From assembly GCA_963850345.1 (NCBI GenBank), contig CAWKKW010000005.1:434001-498000 (forward strand): DNA of 64,000 bases. The letters are read 5' to 3'. The position numbers were made by a program, and so were the translations under genes. This stretch comes from CAWKKW01 sp963850345 (GTDB lineage Bacteria > Acidobacteriota > Terriglobia > Terriglobales > Acidobacteriaceae). Each line of letters opens with the position of its first letter. Position 1 is the first letter of the stretch. The notes beneath the pieces are model-generated. The model did no database searches and was not told the DNA's origin. It saw only the letters and a program-made list of their open reading frames with translations. Positions 51,211 to 59,818 of the stretch are shown here, piece after piece.

Positions 51211-51780
51211 ATGAAGCAGGCGAAATCCATCTCGTTACTTGCGTATGCCCTGCTGGGGCTGATCCAGCAGAAGCCGATATCGGGCTATTCGTTGCGAAAG
51301 CAGTTCACCGCGACGCCGATGGGTAGCTTCAGTGACAGCCCGGGAGCGATCTATCCGGCGCTGCGAAGACTCGAGGAGCAGGGCCTCGTTCTAGGCACGA
51401 TCGAGGAGGGTTCGGGGCTGCGTCGCCGCAAGATGTACCGGATCAGTTCGTCAGGAACGGCCGCTTTGAAGGAGTGGTTTGCCAGGCAGGTCGGTCGCGA
51501 TGATCTGGTGCGCAGGATGGGCGAGCTGATGCTGCGATTCGCCTTCCTGGGCGAGAGTTCAGAGCCCGAAGTGGCGGTCCGGTTCCTCCGTTCGTTGCAA
51601 GCGCAATTGAAGCAGTATGTCCCGGAGATGGTCGAGTTCGCCGCTCGACAGTCAGGGACGATGTCGTTGTCTGGCAAGCTCGCGCTGGACAGTGGCATTC
51701 GCGGGTATCGGGCGAGCCTGGAATGGGCGGAGGCTGCTTTGGCTGCCTATGCCCGGCACGAGAAAGAGAGCAAATCATGA
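51211..51780 (+). CDS. PadR-family transcriptional regulator
   Basis: 189 residues, ATG 51211. N-terminal winged helix (SLLAYALLGLIQQKPISGYSLRKQF, GAIYPALRRLEEQGLV, RRRKMYRISSSGTAALKEW) and a C-terminal helical dimerisation domain (LRSLQAQLKQYVPEMVEFAA) as in the longer PadR subtype. The stop overlaps the following membrane gene's ATG (ATGA), a coupling typical of PadR regulators with the membrane protein or transporter they control. Ligand unknown. Confidence 0.93.
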   Translation: MKQAKSISLLAYALLGLIQQKPISGYSLRKQFTATPMGSFSDSPGAIYPALRRLEEQGLVLGTIEEGSGLRRRKMYRISSSGTAALKEWFARQVGRDDLVRRMGELMLRFAFLGESSEPEVAVRFLRSLQAQLKQYVPEMVEFAARQSGTMSLSGKLALDSGIRGYRASLEWAEAALAAYARHEKESKS

Positions 51781-52607
51781 GAGTCCTGTTGCGGGTTGTG
51801 GTCGCCTGGATTGCCTTTATAGCGGCGCAGATGGCTGGAGGCATGCTGTTGCCTGTACACCTGCCCATTGCACCTCATACCCTGCCGTGGTTGTTTGCAG
51901 CGGATCTGCTCACCGTAGCGGGGCTTGCGTGGGTAGCCAGCCATTCGGGCTGGTCGCGGAACATGGTGATCCCGGCCCTGTTTGCGATCGGTTTCGCCAT
52001 CACGCTGGTGAACGGCGTCGAGGCGTCTTTCTTCCTCCTGGTACCGGGGATTTCATGGACAAAGGTTGTCGTGGGCCAGATGTTCGGTCTGCTGGTTCTC
52101 GCCGGAGTGGTCGCCATGCTGTTTGCGACACCCAAATCAGAAGTCAAAGCTCACGAGAATTGGCTTTCGGGAAGGTCGTTTGGCGCTGCTATTGGCACGT
52201 TTCTCGCGTGCGACGCGTTGTACCTGATTCTGTACTTCGTCGCCGGCATGATCGTGGTTCCCTACGTACGGGACTGGTACGCGACCCAGCACATCCCATC
52301 GTTTCGAACCATCATCACCTTGCAGTTGCTGCTCCGCGGGCCAATCTTCGTCCTGCTTTGCATTCTGCTGACGCACATGTTGCGTGTGCGCGGCTTGGCC
52401 CAGGCGATGATGGTTGGGCTGGTGTTCACCACGCTGAGTGGCGTAACTCAGCTCATGGTGCCGAGCGCGCTCTTCCCCGATGCAGTGCGGTGGGCGCACT
52501 TCTGCGAAGTTTCGAGCTCGAACTTTGTCTTCGGATTGCTGGTGGCGATGCTATGGAAGCACCGCGCACCTGAAATGATCCCGCAGACTGTAGCCGCGGC
52601 TGTCTAG
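51777..52607 (+). CDS. Multi-spanning membrane protein coupled to PadR
   Basis: 276 residues, ATG 51777 overlapping the PadR stop. About seven hydrophobic helices: residues 3-25, 35-55, 62-85 (VIPALFAIGFAITLVNGVEA), 95-120, 140-165, 190-215 and 240-265. Small loops and no nucleotide-binding or transporter signature I recognise. Coupling suggests that its expression is what the PadR protein controls. Confidence 0.7.
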   Translation: MRVLLRVVVAWIAFIAAQMAGGMLLPVHLPIAPHTLPWLFAADLLTVAGLAWVASHSGWSRNMVIPALFAIGFAITLVNGVEASFFLLVPGISWTKVVVGQMFGLLVLAGVVAMLFATPKSEVKAHENWLSGRSFGAAIGTFLACDALYLILYFVAGMIVVPYVRDWYATQHIPSFRTIITLQLLLRGPIFVLLCILLTHMLRVRGLAQAMMVGLVFTTLSGVTQLMVPSALFPDAVRWAHFCEVSSSNFVFGLLVAMLWKHRAPEMIPQTVAAAV

Positions 52608-52630
52608 CGAGGCGCGCAGGGCAAGGTCGT

Positions 52631-54241
52631 CTAGAGATAGATGGCCTTATGCCCGGGACATTCCTGGGCGGCATGTTCGATCAGCAACTCAGGAAGTGAC
52701 TCGCCGTAGCGAGACAGGAACCAGGCCGCGCCGAGGAGGCGTTCCTGGGGATGCTGATTGGGAAAGAGGTTCAGGTAGACGGCGTCCACGTGCCGCTTCA
52801 GGCTCTGATCGCGCTGCAGTTGAAAGTTGGCGCCGAGACGGCGCAGGCGGTTCATCTGGTAGCGCATCTTCGACGCGGCAACATCGGCGGATCGACCCAG
52901 GCTCTCGTCGAGTGAACGCATCCACATGGTCAGGGCTTCCAACTCAGTTTCGAGAGCATTGCCTGCCGCGGCGAGTTTGCGCTTGCCCTCAATCGGCATG
53001 GACCGGGCGCCGAGGCGCTGCGCCAGTTCCTCGGGTGTGTGCTCGAACAGGTCGCTCAGCGAGATTCCCTGCGCCGTCATGACTTTCGCAATAGAAGGCT
53101 CGATGAGTGTCGCGCTCAACCTGGGGAGAATGGGCGTGGTGCGGCCCAGGATTCGCTCGTACAGGACTTGGGTCTGTGCGAAGTAGGCGATCTCGGCAGG
53201 GCCGCCGATGTAGGCAGATGTCGGCAGCAGGCTGTCCTGATACACGGGACGAAGCAGTGCGTTGGGGCTGAGGCGCTCAGGCTCCGAATCGAGAATGGCG
53301 AGCAGTTCGTCGCTGGTATAGTGCGCCTTGCCCGCCTGCCATTCGGTGCCGGAGATTCGCTTGAGGGAGAGGCGTGCTTTCGTCTGCGCATCGACCAGAA
53401 ACAGCAAGCTCGATTGCGCGCCGACGAGCACCTGCGAGTGATATCCAGACGCCGCGAGCAGCGAATCGCGTTCCATCAAAGCAGTGTTGAGTTCGCCTGC
53501 ATGGGTGATGGCCTGGCGCAGGACATCGGCACCCAGTGCATGAAATTCCCGGCTCGATGCGTCGATGACAATCAAGCCATAGGCTGAGAACACGCTCGAG
53601 ATCAGCTGGGCGAAGGAGTGACCAAAGGTGGTCTCCGGCGTGTAGAAGCGCTCCAGATCCTCGAGCAGCGGACCCGGTCCAAGCAGATTGGCCGCCTGTT
53701 CGAGCACCTCCGCGACATTGGGACCCAAGGCAACTTCGCCGACTGATTCGCTGGCGTGGTGGGGTGCTTTGAGGCGGAGGGTATGAAGTTCATGGCGCGA
53801 CGGCAACGTGACATGATCCGCTTCGGCGAGATCGTGGTCCTCGGTGGCGAGCCAGAAGATCGGCACGTGCGGATGACCGGCGGCGGTGGCATCCTGGGCC
53901 TTGCGGATGGCGGTTGCTGCTTTGAGCAGCGTAAATAGCGGACCGCCGAACAGCGCCACCTGCTGCCCGGTCACTACGGCTCCGGCTCCATCGCGAAGCC
54001 GCGCGATGCTCTCGAAAACGGGAGCTCCGGCACCGAAGCTGCGGTTCTGCGCTTCGAGCAGGTCGGCAACGGCCGATCGTTTGTCCTGATCCAGCTTCGG
54101 CGGATGGTTCGCCCAATCCTGAGCATAGGGACTGGAGACGTAAAAGGGGGCCAGCGGATCGCGCCGCTCGACATAGTCGAGAAAGATCCTGCTGGCGTGG
54201 GGCAGGATCGAGATGGGGTAACACTCCGTCGTCAAAGGCAA
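52631..54241 (-). CDS. bshC: Bacillithiol biosynthesis cysteine-adding enzyme
   Basis: Adds cysteine to glucosaminyl-malate in the last step of bacillithiol synthesis. 536 residues from TTG 54241, or 534 from TTG 54235, which has better ribosome-site spacing. Family marks: TGQQVALFGGPLFTLLKA, the nucleotide-binding-like IFWLATEDHDLAEAD, a PVYQDSLLPTSAYIGGPAEIAYF block and the C-terminal coiled coil (ETELEALTMWMRSLDESL...) ending LFPNQHPQERLLG. The gene is full length. BshA and BshB genes are not in the window. Confidence 0.94.
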   Translation of the reverse strand: MPLTTECYPISILPHASRIFLDYVERRDPLAPFYVSSPYAQDWANHPPKLDQDKRSAVADLLEAQNRSFGAGAPVFESIARLRDGAGAVVTGQQVALFGGPLFTLLKAATAIRKAQDATAAGHPHVPIFWLATEDHDLAEADHVTLPSRHELHTLRLKAPHHASESVGEVALGPNVAEVLEQAANLLGPGPLLEDLERFYTPETTFGHSFAQLISSVFSAYGLIVIDASSREFHALGADVLRQAITHAGELNTALMERDSLLAASGYHSQVLVGAQSSLLFLVDAQTKARLSLKRISGTEWQAGKAHYTSDELLAILDSEPERLSPNALLRPVYQDSLLPTSAYIGGPAEIAYFAQTQVLYERILGRTTPILPRLSATLIEPSIAKVMTAQGISLSDLFEHTPEELAQRLGARSMPIEGKRKLAAAGNALETELEALTMWMRSLDESLGRSADVAASKMRYQMNRLRRLGANFQLQRDQSLKRHVDAVYLNLFPNQHPQERLLGAAWFLSRYGESLPELLIEHAAQECPGHKAIYL

Positions 54242-54317
54242 ACTCTCTTCAATGATCGCTGCCTGGAAGACGAAGGCGGCGGGTTGTCGTTAGATAGTCT
54301 CTCATGCGCAGATCTGG

Positions 54318-55247
54318 CTAGCGCAACCTGCGCAGGGCCGGACGACCTGGTCTCTTGCGGTTCAGCATTCGTTGCAACTCATCGCGATGACGCACGGGCA
54401 AAGCTTCCAAGGCTTGAAGCGCGAGCGACTGATAAACCTTGGCGAGAATCGGATGCGCCTCAAGTACCGTAAGATGCAGATCAATTGTGAACGCGTCGCC
54501 GCGCGCGAAAGGTCCACTGAAGCTTTGTTCAGCGCCTCGCTCGATGAAGTTGCGCAGAGTCGCCTGCGCCAGAGCGGCGACCATGGCCTTGGCATGACGA
54601 GGCGACAGTCCGGCGGCTTGCGCCGTACCGACAGCGGCAGTGAGGGCGCTCAGTAGCAGGGGTGAGGCGAGCGTTCCCGCCGCATGGTACATAGCTTTAT
54701 CTTCGGAGCCGATGGTGAAGGGTTGGCCATGGATATTTCGTAACAGTGAGAACAACTTGCTCCGAATACGGGCCCGCGCCTCTACACCGAAGAGCACGCC
54801 TTCCAAGCTCTCCGGTCTCCGCGCAGGAAAACTCATGACCGGGTGAATCGATGCCGCTGCGGCGCCGGCGCCTTCGGCCGATGCGAGCACACGGCAGTCG
54901 AGTGCGCCACTGGAGTGAATGACAATCTGGCCGCTGAGGTTGGGGCGACGCCTGACAAGGTCCGCGGCGACCGTTTCAATCGCCGAGTCCGGCACACAGA
55001 TCCACAGAATTCGAGCATCGAGAGCAGCGTCAGACATCAGCCTGAGCGGAAGGGCACGTGTGGTCTTCGTCGATCGAGGCATGGTTCTCACGACGATCTC
55101 GCGCTCGGGAATTCCGGCCCGCACTAGCGCTGCGTTCAGCGAGGTGCCCCAGTTCCCCAAGCCGATGATCGTTACTCCCGAACGAACACGCGTCACGCCG
55201 GAAGAATTGGGGACTGCCTCTGTGGATCGCGCGGCCTTGGCTCTCAT
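54318..55247 (-). CDS. Rossmann-fold DUF2520 protein
   Basis: 309 residues, ATG 55247. A basic start of about 22 residues precedes VTIIGLGNWGTSLNAALVRA (GxGxxG NAD(P) site), ILWICVPDSAIETVAADL and IVIHSSGALDC, then a helical DUF2520 domain with HPVMSFPAR and AMYHAAGTLASPLLLSALT. This layout matches the ProC/PanE-like DUF2520 reductases that often sit near pantothenate or panC genes; no such genes here. Substrate unknown. Same strand as bshC, with 76 bases between. Confidence 0.88.
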   Translation of the reverse strand: MRAKAARSTEAVPNSSGVTRVRSGVTIIGLGNWGTSLNAALVRAGIPEREIVVRTMPRSTKTTRALPLRLMSDAALDARILWICVPDSAIETVAADLVRRRPNLSGQIVIHSSGALDCRVLASAEGAGAAAASIHPVMSFPARRPESLEGVLFGVEARARIRSKLFSLLRNIHGQPFTIGSEDKAMYHAAGTLASPLLLSALTAAVGTAQAAGLSPRHAKAMVAALAQATLRNFIERGAEQSFSGPFARGDAFTIDLHLTVLEAHPILAKVYQSLALQALEALPVRHRDELQRMLNRKRPGRPALRRLR

Positions 55248-55291
55248 GAGCGGATGATAGCGTAGTAAATACAGGAGATGAGGACCAAAGC

Positions 55292-55918
55292 ATGGCGAAG
55301 AAGAAATCGAAGATCAAGAGTGAAAAGGCCGCCAAGGACGTGAAGAAGCAGAAGCAGGGGGAGGCGGAAGTCCTGTCATCGAAGATGGTATTCGAAAGCT
55401 CCGCATTTAAGGTCTTTACCGACCAGGTAGTGGAACCGGGTGGCAGAGAAGCGCGGCGGGATGTCGTTCGACACAATGGATCGGTAGTGGTGCTGGCCAT
55501 CGACGATTCCAAAAGCAAGAAGGATCCCATGTTGGTGATGGAGCGTCAGTACCGCCACGCTGCGGGCCAGTATCTGTGGGAGATTCCCGCCGGCAAAATC
55601 GACGACGGCGAAAAGCGACTGCCGGCCGCGAAACGCGAGTTGCTGGAGGAGACTGGCTACACCGCGAAGCGATGGAGCAAGCTGGTGAGGTATTACCCCA
55701 GCCCCGGCTTCGTCGGTGAGTGGATGCAGATCTTTCTGGCGGAAGGGCTGACAGCGGGCGACGCGACTCCGGAAGAAGATGAAGAGATTGAACTGTTTCT
55801 GATGCCGTTGTCTGAGGTCCTCAAGATGATCGACAAGGGCGACATCCTCGATGGAAAGACCTTGATTGCAGCCCAGATGTACGCCCGCACGCGGCGGGCT
55901 AAGAAGAAAAACGATTAA
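55292..55918 (+). CDS. NUDIX hydrolase, ADP-ribose pyrophosphatase-like
   Basis: 208 residues. A lysine-rich N-terminal tail (MAKKKSKIKSEKAAKDVKKQ) precedes the NUDIX domain. The NUDIX box is complete: GKIDDGE, then REL and LEETGYTA with the GX5EX7REUXEEXGU spacing. The RQYRHAAGQYLWEIPAG stretch before it and the downstream PSPGFVGEWMQIF, with proline 16 residues after the box, point to ADP-ribose or nucleoside-diphosphate sugars. C-terminus is also lysine-rich (RRAKKKND), perhaps nucleic-acid binding. Confidence 0.93.
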   Translation: MAKKKSKIKSEKAAKDVKKQKQGEAEVLSSKMVFESSAFKVFTDQVVEPGGREARRDVVRHNGSVVVLAIDDSKSKKDPMLVMERQYRHAAGQYLWEIPAGKIDDGEKRLPAAKRELLEETGYTAKRWSKLVRYYPSPGFVGEWMQIFLAEGLTAGDATPEEDEEIELFLMPLSEVLKMIDKGDILDGKTLIAAQMYARTRRAKKKND

Positions 55919-56017
55919 GCATTTGGTCAGTTGCGGCGACGAAATCGGTGGCCGATGTGGCTGTGTATAACTTTCAGGAAAACCAATCGACCGTGCCCTG
56001 CGTCTTTAAAGACAAGC

Positions 56018-56039
56018 AGGTTGGGTTTCTCCCCAACCT
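56018..56039 (+). promoter_or_regulatory. Hairpin in the 5' leader of the cold-shock gene
   Basis: Perfect arms AGGTTGGG and CCCAACCT with a six-base loop, ending 29 bases before the GTG start. A second short dyad GTCTTTAAAGAC lies at 56002-56013. Cold-shock genes often carry structured leaders; this one fits but is not a recognised riboswitch. Confidence 0.45.
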
Positions 56040-56068
56040 CGATCTGCTTTACGGAAAGGTTTGGGCTC

Positions 56069-56287
56069 GTGGCTACTTACAAAGGGAAGGTCAAGTGGTT
56101 CAACAACGCCAAGGGGTACGGATTCATTGGTCGTGATGACGGCCCGGATGTTTTTGTTCACTACAGCGCAATCCAACTGGATGGCTACAAAAGTCTGAAG
56201 GAAGGCGACGAGGTCGAATTCGACATCATTCAGGGACAAAAGGGTCCCCAGGCAGACCAGGTCACGCGTCTGCGGGAAGCCGCGTAG
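56069..56287 (+). CDS. CspA-family cold-shock protein
   Basis: 72 residues from GTG 56069, nine bases after GGAAAGG. One OB-fold cold-shock domain: KGKVKWFNNAKGYGFIGRDD with RNP1 (KGYGFI) and RNP2 (VFVHYSAI), then GDEVEFDIIQGQKGPQADQV. A single-stranded RNA/DNA chaperone. Complete. Followed by a clear terminator at 56353-56386, so monocistronic. Confidence 0.95.
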   Translation: MATYKGKVKWFNNAKGYGFIGRDDGPDVFVHYSAIQLDGYKSLKEGDEVEFDIIQGQKGPQADQVTRLREAA

Positions 56288-56352
56288 TGCAACAGCGCTA
56301 ACGACGAATTACCGGTGTTCGATGTCCGGAAAGTGAATTTTGTGTTTACCCG

Positions 56353-56386
56353 AACCCAGCCTACTCCTCAAAGAGAGCTGGGTTTT
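56353..56386 (+). terminator. Rho-independent terminator after the cold-shock gene
   Basis: Perfect arms AACCCAGC and GCTGGGTT with a 16-base loop and a TTTTCT tail. Confidence 0.75.
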
Positions 56387-56458
56387 CTACTGCCCGCTGT
56401 CGCATTCAATTGCTTTCTTATCAAGGCGCGCCGTGCTCAGGCCGCGCGATAATGAGTC

Positions 56459-58201
56459 ATGGACAATCGATCGATAGCGCGGCTGCTGGATGAGACGGCG
56501 GATCTGATGGAGATCAGCGCGGCAGATCCCTTCCGCGTTCGCTCGTATCGCAGGGCGGCAGAGGCGGTCGAGTCAAGCACCGTTCCCATCACTGAGATTG
56601 CGGGCGACATGAAGCGGCTGCTGGAGATTCCCGGCATTGGGAAAGGCATGGCCGCGAATATCCAGGAGATCGAGAAGGCTGGAACGCTTCCGCTGCGCGA
56701 AGAGTTGCTGGTGAAGTACAAGCCTTCAATGCTGGAACTGTTGAAGCTTCCCGGCATGGGGCCAAAGACAGTTGCGCTGCTGTGGGAGGCGCTCGAGATA
56801 GCGGACATGGAGAGTCTTGCGGCCGCGATCGATGCGGGCAAGCTTGAGACTCTTCCGCGATTTGGTGAGAAGCAGATTGAGAAGCTGAAGAAAGGCATCG
56901 CCGAGTTCCGCAAGAACTCAGGACGCTTTCATATCGACGATGCGGAGGCGGCTGCAGCGAAGGTCACTGCGTATCTCATGGAGTTTCCGGGCATTGACGG
57001 TGTGATGCCGGCTGGTTCTCTGCGGCGCGGACGCGAGACGGTCGGTGATCTCGACCTGTTGGCTACGGGTCCGGCGTGCGCGGCAGACGTGGTGCAGGCA
57101 GCGTCGGACTATGTCGCGGCGTATCCGCCGATTGCCGATCTGCTGGCCAAGGGGCCGAACAAGGTCAGCTTCCGCCTGCGGTCGGGATTGCAGGTGGATG
57201 TGCGGCTGTTGCCCGAAGGATCGTACGGTGCCGCGCTGCAATACTTCACCGGATCGAAGACGCACAACGTGGCCGTTCGGCAAAGAGCTTTGAAACGCGG
57301 CTATACGCTGAGCGAGTACGCGCTGGCACGAATCGAAGATGGCTCCACCGTCGCCGCGGCAACCGAAGAAGAGATCTACGCGGCTCTCGAACTGGATTGG
57401 ATACCGCCGGAGCTGCGCGAGAACTGCGGTGAGTTGGAAGCGGCGGCTCTGCATACATTGCCGCGCTTGATCGAGCAAGCGGACATCCGCGGCGATGTGC
57501 ACATGCATACCGATGCGACCGACGGCAAAAACACCATTCGGGAGATGGCCGAAGCCGGGGTCCTGCGCGGATATGAGTACATCGCGATTACAGATCATTC
57601 GAAGAACCTCTCGATGATCAACGGACTGGATGATCAGCGGGCTCTGGAACACATCGCACACATTCGGCAAGTCGAAGCGGAGATGGAAGGCCGGATCCGA
57701 ATCTTTGCCGGGATCGAAGTTGATATTCTCTCCGATGGAGAGATTGACCTGTCGAATGAAGTGCTGGCGCAAATGGAAGTAGTGATCGCGAGCGTACACA
57801 GCTTGTTCAATCAGCCGGAGAAGCAGATGACCGAACGCGTGCTGCGGGCGATCGAAAACCCCTACGTTCGCATTCTTGGACATCCCACGGGACGGCTGCT
57901 GTTGCGGCGGGATCCGTTTCAGATCAATCTTCCTGTTGTCTTCCGCGAAGCGGCGCGTCTGGGCGTGGCCATGGAACATAATGCCTATCCGGACAGGCTC
58001 GATCTGAGCGATTTCGATCTGCGACGTGTGAAGGAGGCAGGCTGCGGTATCGTGATCAACACCGATTCGCATCACACCGGCCACCTTGACAAGATGCGCT
58101 ACGGAGTTCGTCAACTCAGGCGGGCATGGTTGCACAAGGAAGACGTGCTCAATACGCTGCCCGCACAGGAGTTTCTAGCGGCGCTTCGGCCACGTCCCTG
58201 A
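56459..58201 (+). CDS. polX: DNA polymerase X with PHP domain
   Basis: 580 residues, the normal length for bacterial PolX. N-terminal helix-hairpin-helix part with two GIGKGMA / GMGPKTVALL hairpins, polymerase beta-like palm with GSLRRGRETVGDLDLL (first two catalytic aspartates) and LQVDVRLLP (third), then a C-terminal PHP domain with HMHTDATDG, ITDHSKN, GIEVDIL, SVHSLF, LGHPTGRLLLRR and NTDSHH, all metal ligands present. Gap-filling repair polymerase with 3'-5' exonuclease from PHP. Monocistronic. Confidence 0.97.
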   Translation: MDNRSIARLLDETADLMEISAADPFRVRSYRRAAEAVESSTVPITEIAGDMKRLLEIPGIGKGMAANIQEIEKAGTLPLREELLVKYKPSMLELLKLPGMGPKTVALLWEALEIADMESLAAAIDAGKLETLPRFGEKQIEKLKKGIAEFRKNSGRFHIDDAEAAAAKVTAYLMEFPGIDGVMPAGSLRRGRETVGDLDLLATGPACAADVVQAASDYVAAYPPIADLLAKGPNKVSFRLRSGLQVDVRLLPEGSYGAALQYFTGSKTHNVAVRQRALKRGYTLSEYALARIEDGSTVAAATEEEIYAALELDWIPPELRENCGELEAAALHTLPRLIEQADIRGDVHMHTDATDGKNTIREMAEAGVLRGYEYIAITDHSKNLSMINGLDDQRALEHIAHIRQVEAEMEGRIRIFAGIEVDILSDGEIDLSNEVLAQMEVVIASVHSLFNQPEKQMTERVLRAIENPYVRILGHPTGRLLLRRDPFQINLPVVFREAARLGVAMEHNAYPDRLDLSDFDLRRVKEAGCGIVINTDSHHTGHLDKMRYGVRQLRRAWLHKEDVLNTLPAQEFLAALRPRP

Positions 58202-58264
58202 ATAGATAACTCGCTCGGTCACAACCCTGAGCTAATTGAAGGAAACTTACGTACGGAGAGTAAA

Positions 58265-58870
58265 ATGCCGACTGTGAACACACCGGAAAGCAAGACTGAG
58301 ACTACCCAGGATCCCGAGCAGAGCGCGACGTCGCTGGGTGGCTTTGCGCTACGAATTTTGCTGGGTGCTGCGCTGACGGTGGCCGTGGTGGCCGCGTATG
58401 TACTGCTCTCTGACAAAGCGCCGCGGATCACCGCCGAAGTCGACCCGATCTCCACCTTCTTCATCCACCGCGAGATGACGCCGCAAAGCGCGGGCGGAGG
58501 CATGGTGGGCGTGCATCAGCCGTTTGACCAGGTGCTGATTCTGGCCAACGTGCACATACACAACGAGAGCAAGATTCCCATTTTCATTCACGATGAGTGG
58601 AGCACCGTGAGTTTGCCGGACATGGATCGCAGAGGACTGGCGGCAGGGGACAACGACTTCTCTCGCGTGTTCGTCGCGTACCCGCAGATGGCATCGCTGA
58701 AGAAGGAGCCGCTCAAGCGCGATACGACCATTGAGCCGCACTCCTCTGTCGAAGGGCAGATGGTGTTCAACTTTCCGCTGACGAAAGAAGAGTGGGACGC
58801 GCGGCATGCCTACCAGATCACCCTGTCGTTCACGCACCAGAAGGACCTGACCATCTCCGTCCCGAAGTAG
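58265..58870 (+). CDS. Membrane-anchored protein of unknown function
   Basis: 201 residues, ATG 58265 four bases after GGAGAG. A polar start, one membrane anchor at about residues 25-48 (FALRILLGAALTVAVVAAYVLL), then a beta-rich exterior domain (VLILANVHIHNESKIPIFIHDEWSTVSLPD ... VEGQMVFNFPLTKEEW ... ITLSFTHQKDLTISVPK) that looks like an immunoglobulin-like or LEA-like sandwich. Family not recognised. Convergent with the next gene, 58 bases between stops. Confidence 0.7.
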   Translation: MPTVNTPESKTETTQDPEQSATSLGGFALRILLGAALTVAVVAAYVLLSDKAPRITAEVDPISTFFIHREMTPQSAGGGMVGVHQPFDQVLILANVHIHNESKIPIFIHDEWSTVSLPDMDRRGLAAGDNDFSRVFVAYPQMASLKKEPLKRDTTIEPHSSVEGQMVFNFPLTKEEWDARHAYQITLSFTHQKDLTISVPK

Positions 58871-58928
58871 GTGGGTGTAGGGCCAGGCGATGCACCTCGA
58901 TACGAACGGACCCCGGTCAGCAGCCGGA

Positions 58929-59756
58929 TCAGGGAGCGGACGCGGTCTTGGGTGCGGAGATGTATCCGACGACCGTGTTCTTGCTGATGGTATTCACCAC
59001 CAACTCGTACAGCTGGTGGTCTTTGCCGGTATAGAACTGGATAGGCTCGTTCAATCCCTTATCTTTCTTCTCGATCTTCTTGTCGTCTGCCAGCACGTTC
59101 AAGGTATAGCGGCTGTGCTTGGTATCGGCCCTTTTCAGTTCAAGGCTCACGACGGAGATCGGCTCCGGCTTGCCGCCTTTAGTCAAAGTGAATTCGGTGT
59201 AGTTGCGATCGCCTTTGTGTTTCAGGATTTCCAGTTCGTCATGCGTGGTCGCGATGAGGCCGCTCTGTACGCCCATATCTCCCTTCATGCTCTGGAGTTG
59301 AGTCTGGGTAGCCTGCAAATCGGTCTGGGTTTTGGCGACATCGGTTTTCACTGCGCCAACGTCTGTCTTTACGGTCGAAACCTCTCCGGTCACCGCGCCG
59401 ATCTGCTGGCGAGCCTCGGCCTGCTCCCCTTCGAGCCGTTTTGAATCGGCCTGCTGGCGGCGAAGGATGTCCTGTGCGCGGGTTTCCAGTTGTCTCTGCG
59501 TAAGGCCAACCGACTTGCCCAGCGTCTCAGTCGCGACACTCAAGCGCGCGTCGGTCTCATGCAGAGCGGCAGAGAGTTTGTCGTTGCGTTCCTGGGCCGC
59601 AGTCAGCGCCGCTTCCGAGTTGGACAGCCGACCCGCCAGCGTATAGCTCCAGATAAGACCGCCGATGGAGGCCAGCAGGGCCACAGCCACGACCGCAAGA
59701 AATAGACCGGAGTGGGTTCGCTCAACGACGGCAGACTCTGTTTCGGCAGGGCTCAT
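58929..59756 (-). CDS. Membrane-anchored coiled-coil protein
   Basis: 275 residues, ATG 59756 with AGGA four bases upstream. One helix anchor (about residues 17-42), a long coiled coil from about 46 to 165 rich in Q/A/T/D heptads (VKTDVGAVKTDVAKTQTDLQ and similar), and a beta-rich C-terminal domain (YTEFTLTKGGKPEPISVVSL ... YELVVNTISKNTVVGYISAP). The coiled coil has internal near-repeats. Role unknown; architecture fits a trimeric or dimeric periplasmic spacer. Confidence 0.72.
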   Translation of the reverse strand: MSPAETESAVVERTHSGLFLAVVAVALLASIGGLIWSYTLAGRLSNSEAALTAAQERNDKLSAALHETDARLSVATETLGKSVGLTQRQLETRAQDILRRQQADSKRLEGEQAEARQQIGAVTGEVSTVKTDVGAVKTDVAKTQTDLQATQTQLQSMKGDMGVQSGLIATTHDELEILKHKGDRNYTEFTLTKGGKPEPISVVSLELKRADTKHSRYTLNVLADDKKIEKKDKGLNEPIQFYTGKDHQLYELVVNTISKNTVVGYISAPKTASAP

Positions 59757-59818
59757 GGATGGTTCCTTTCAACTCTCGGGAGGTATGTGGAGACTAGCGC
59801 GAATAGAAACCGGGATCA

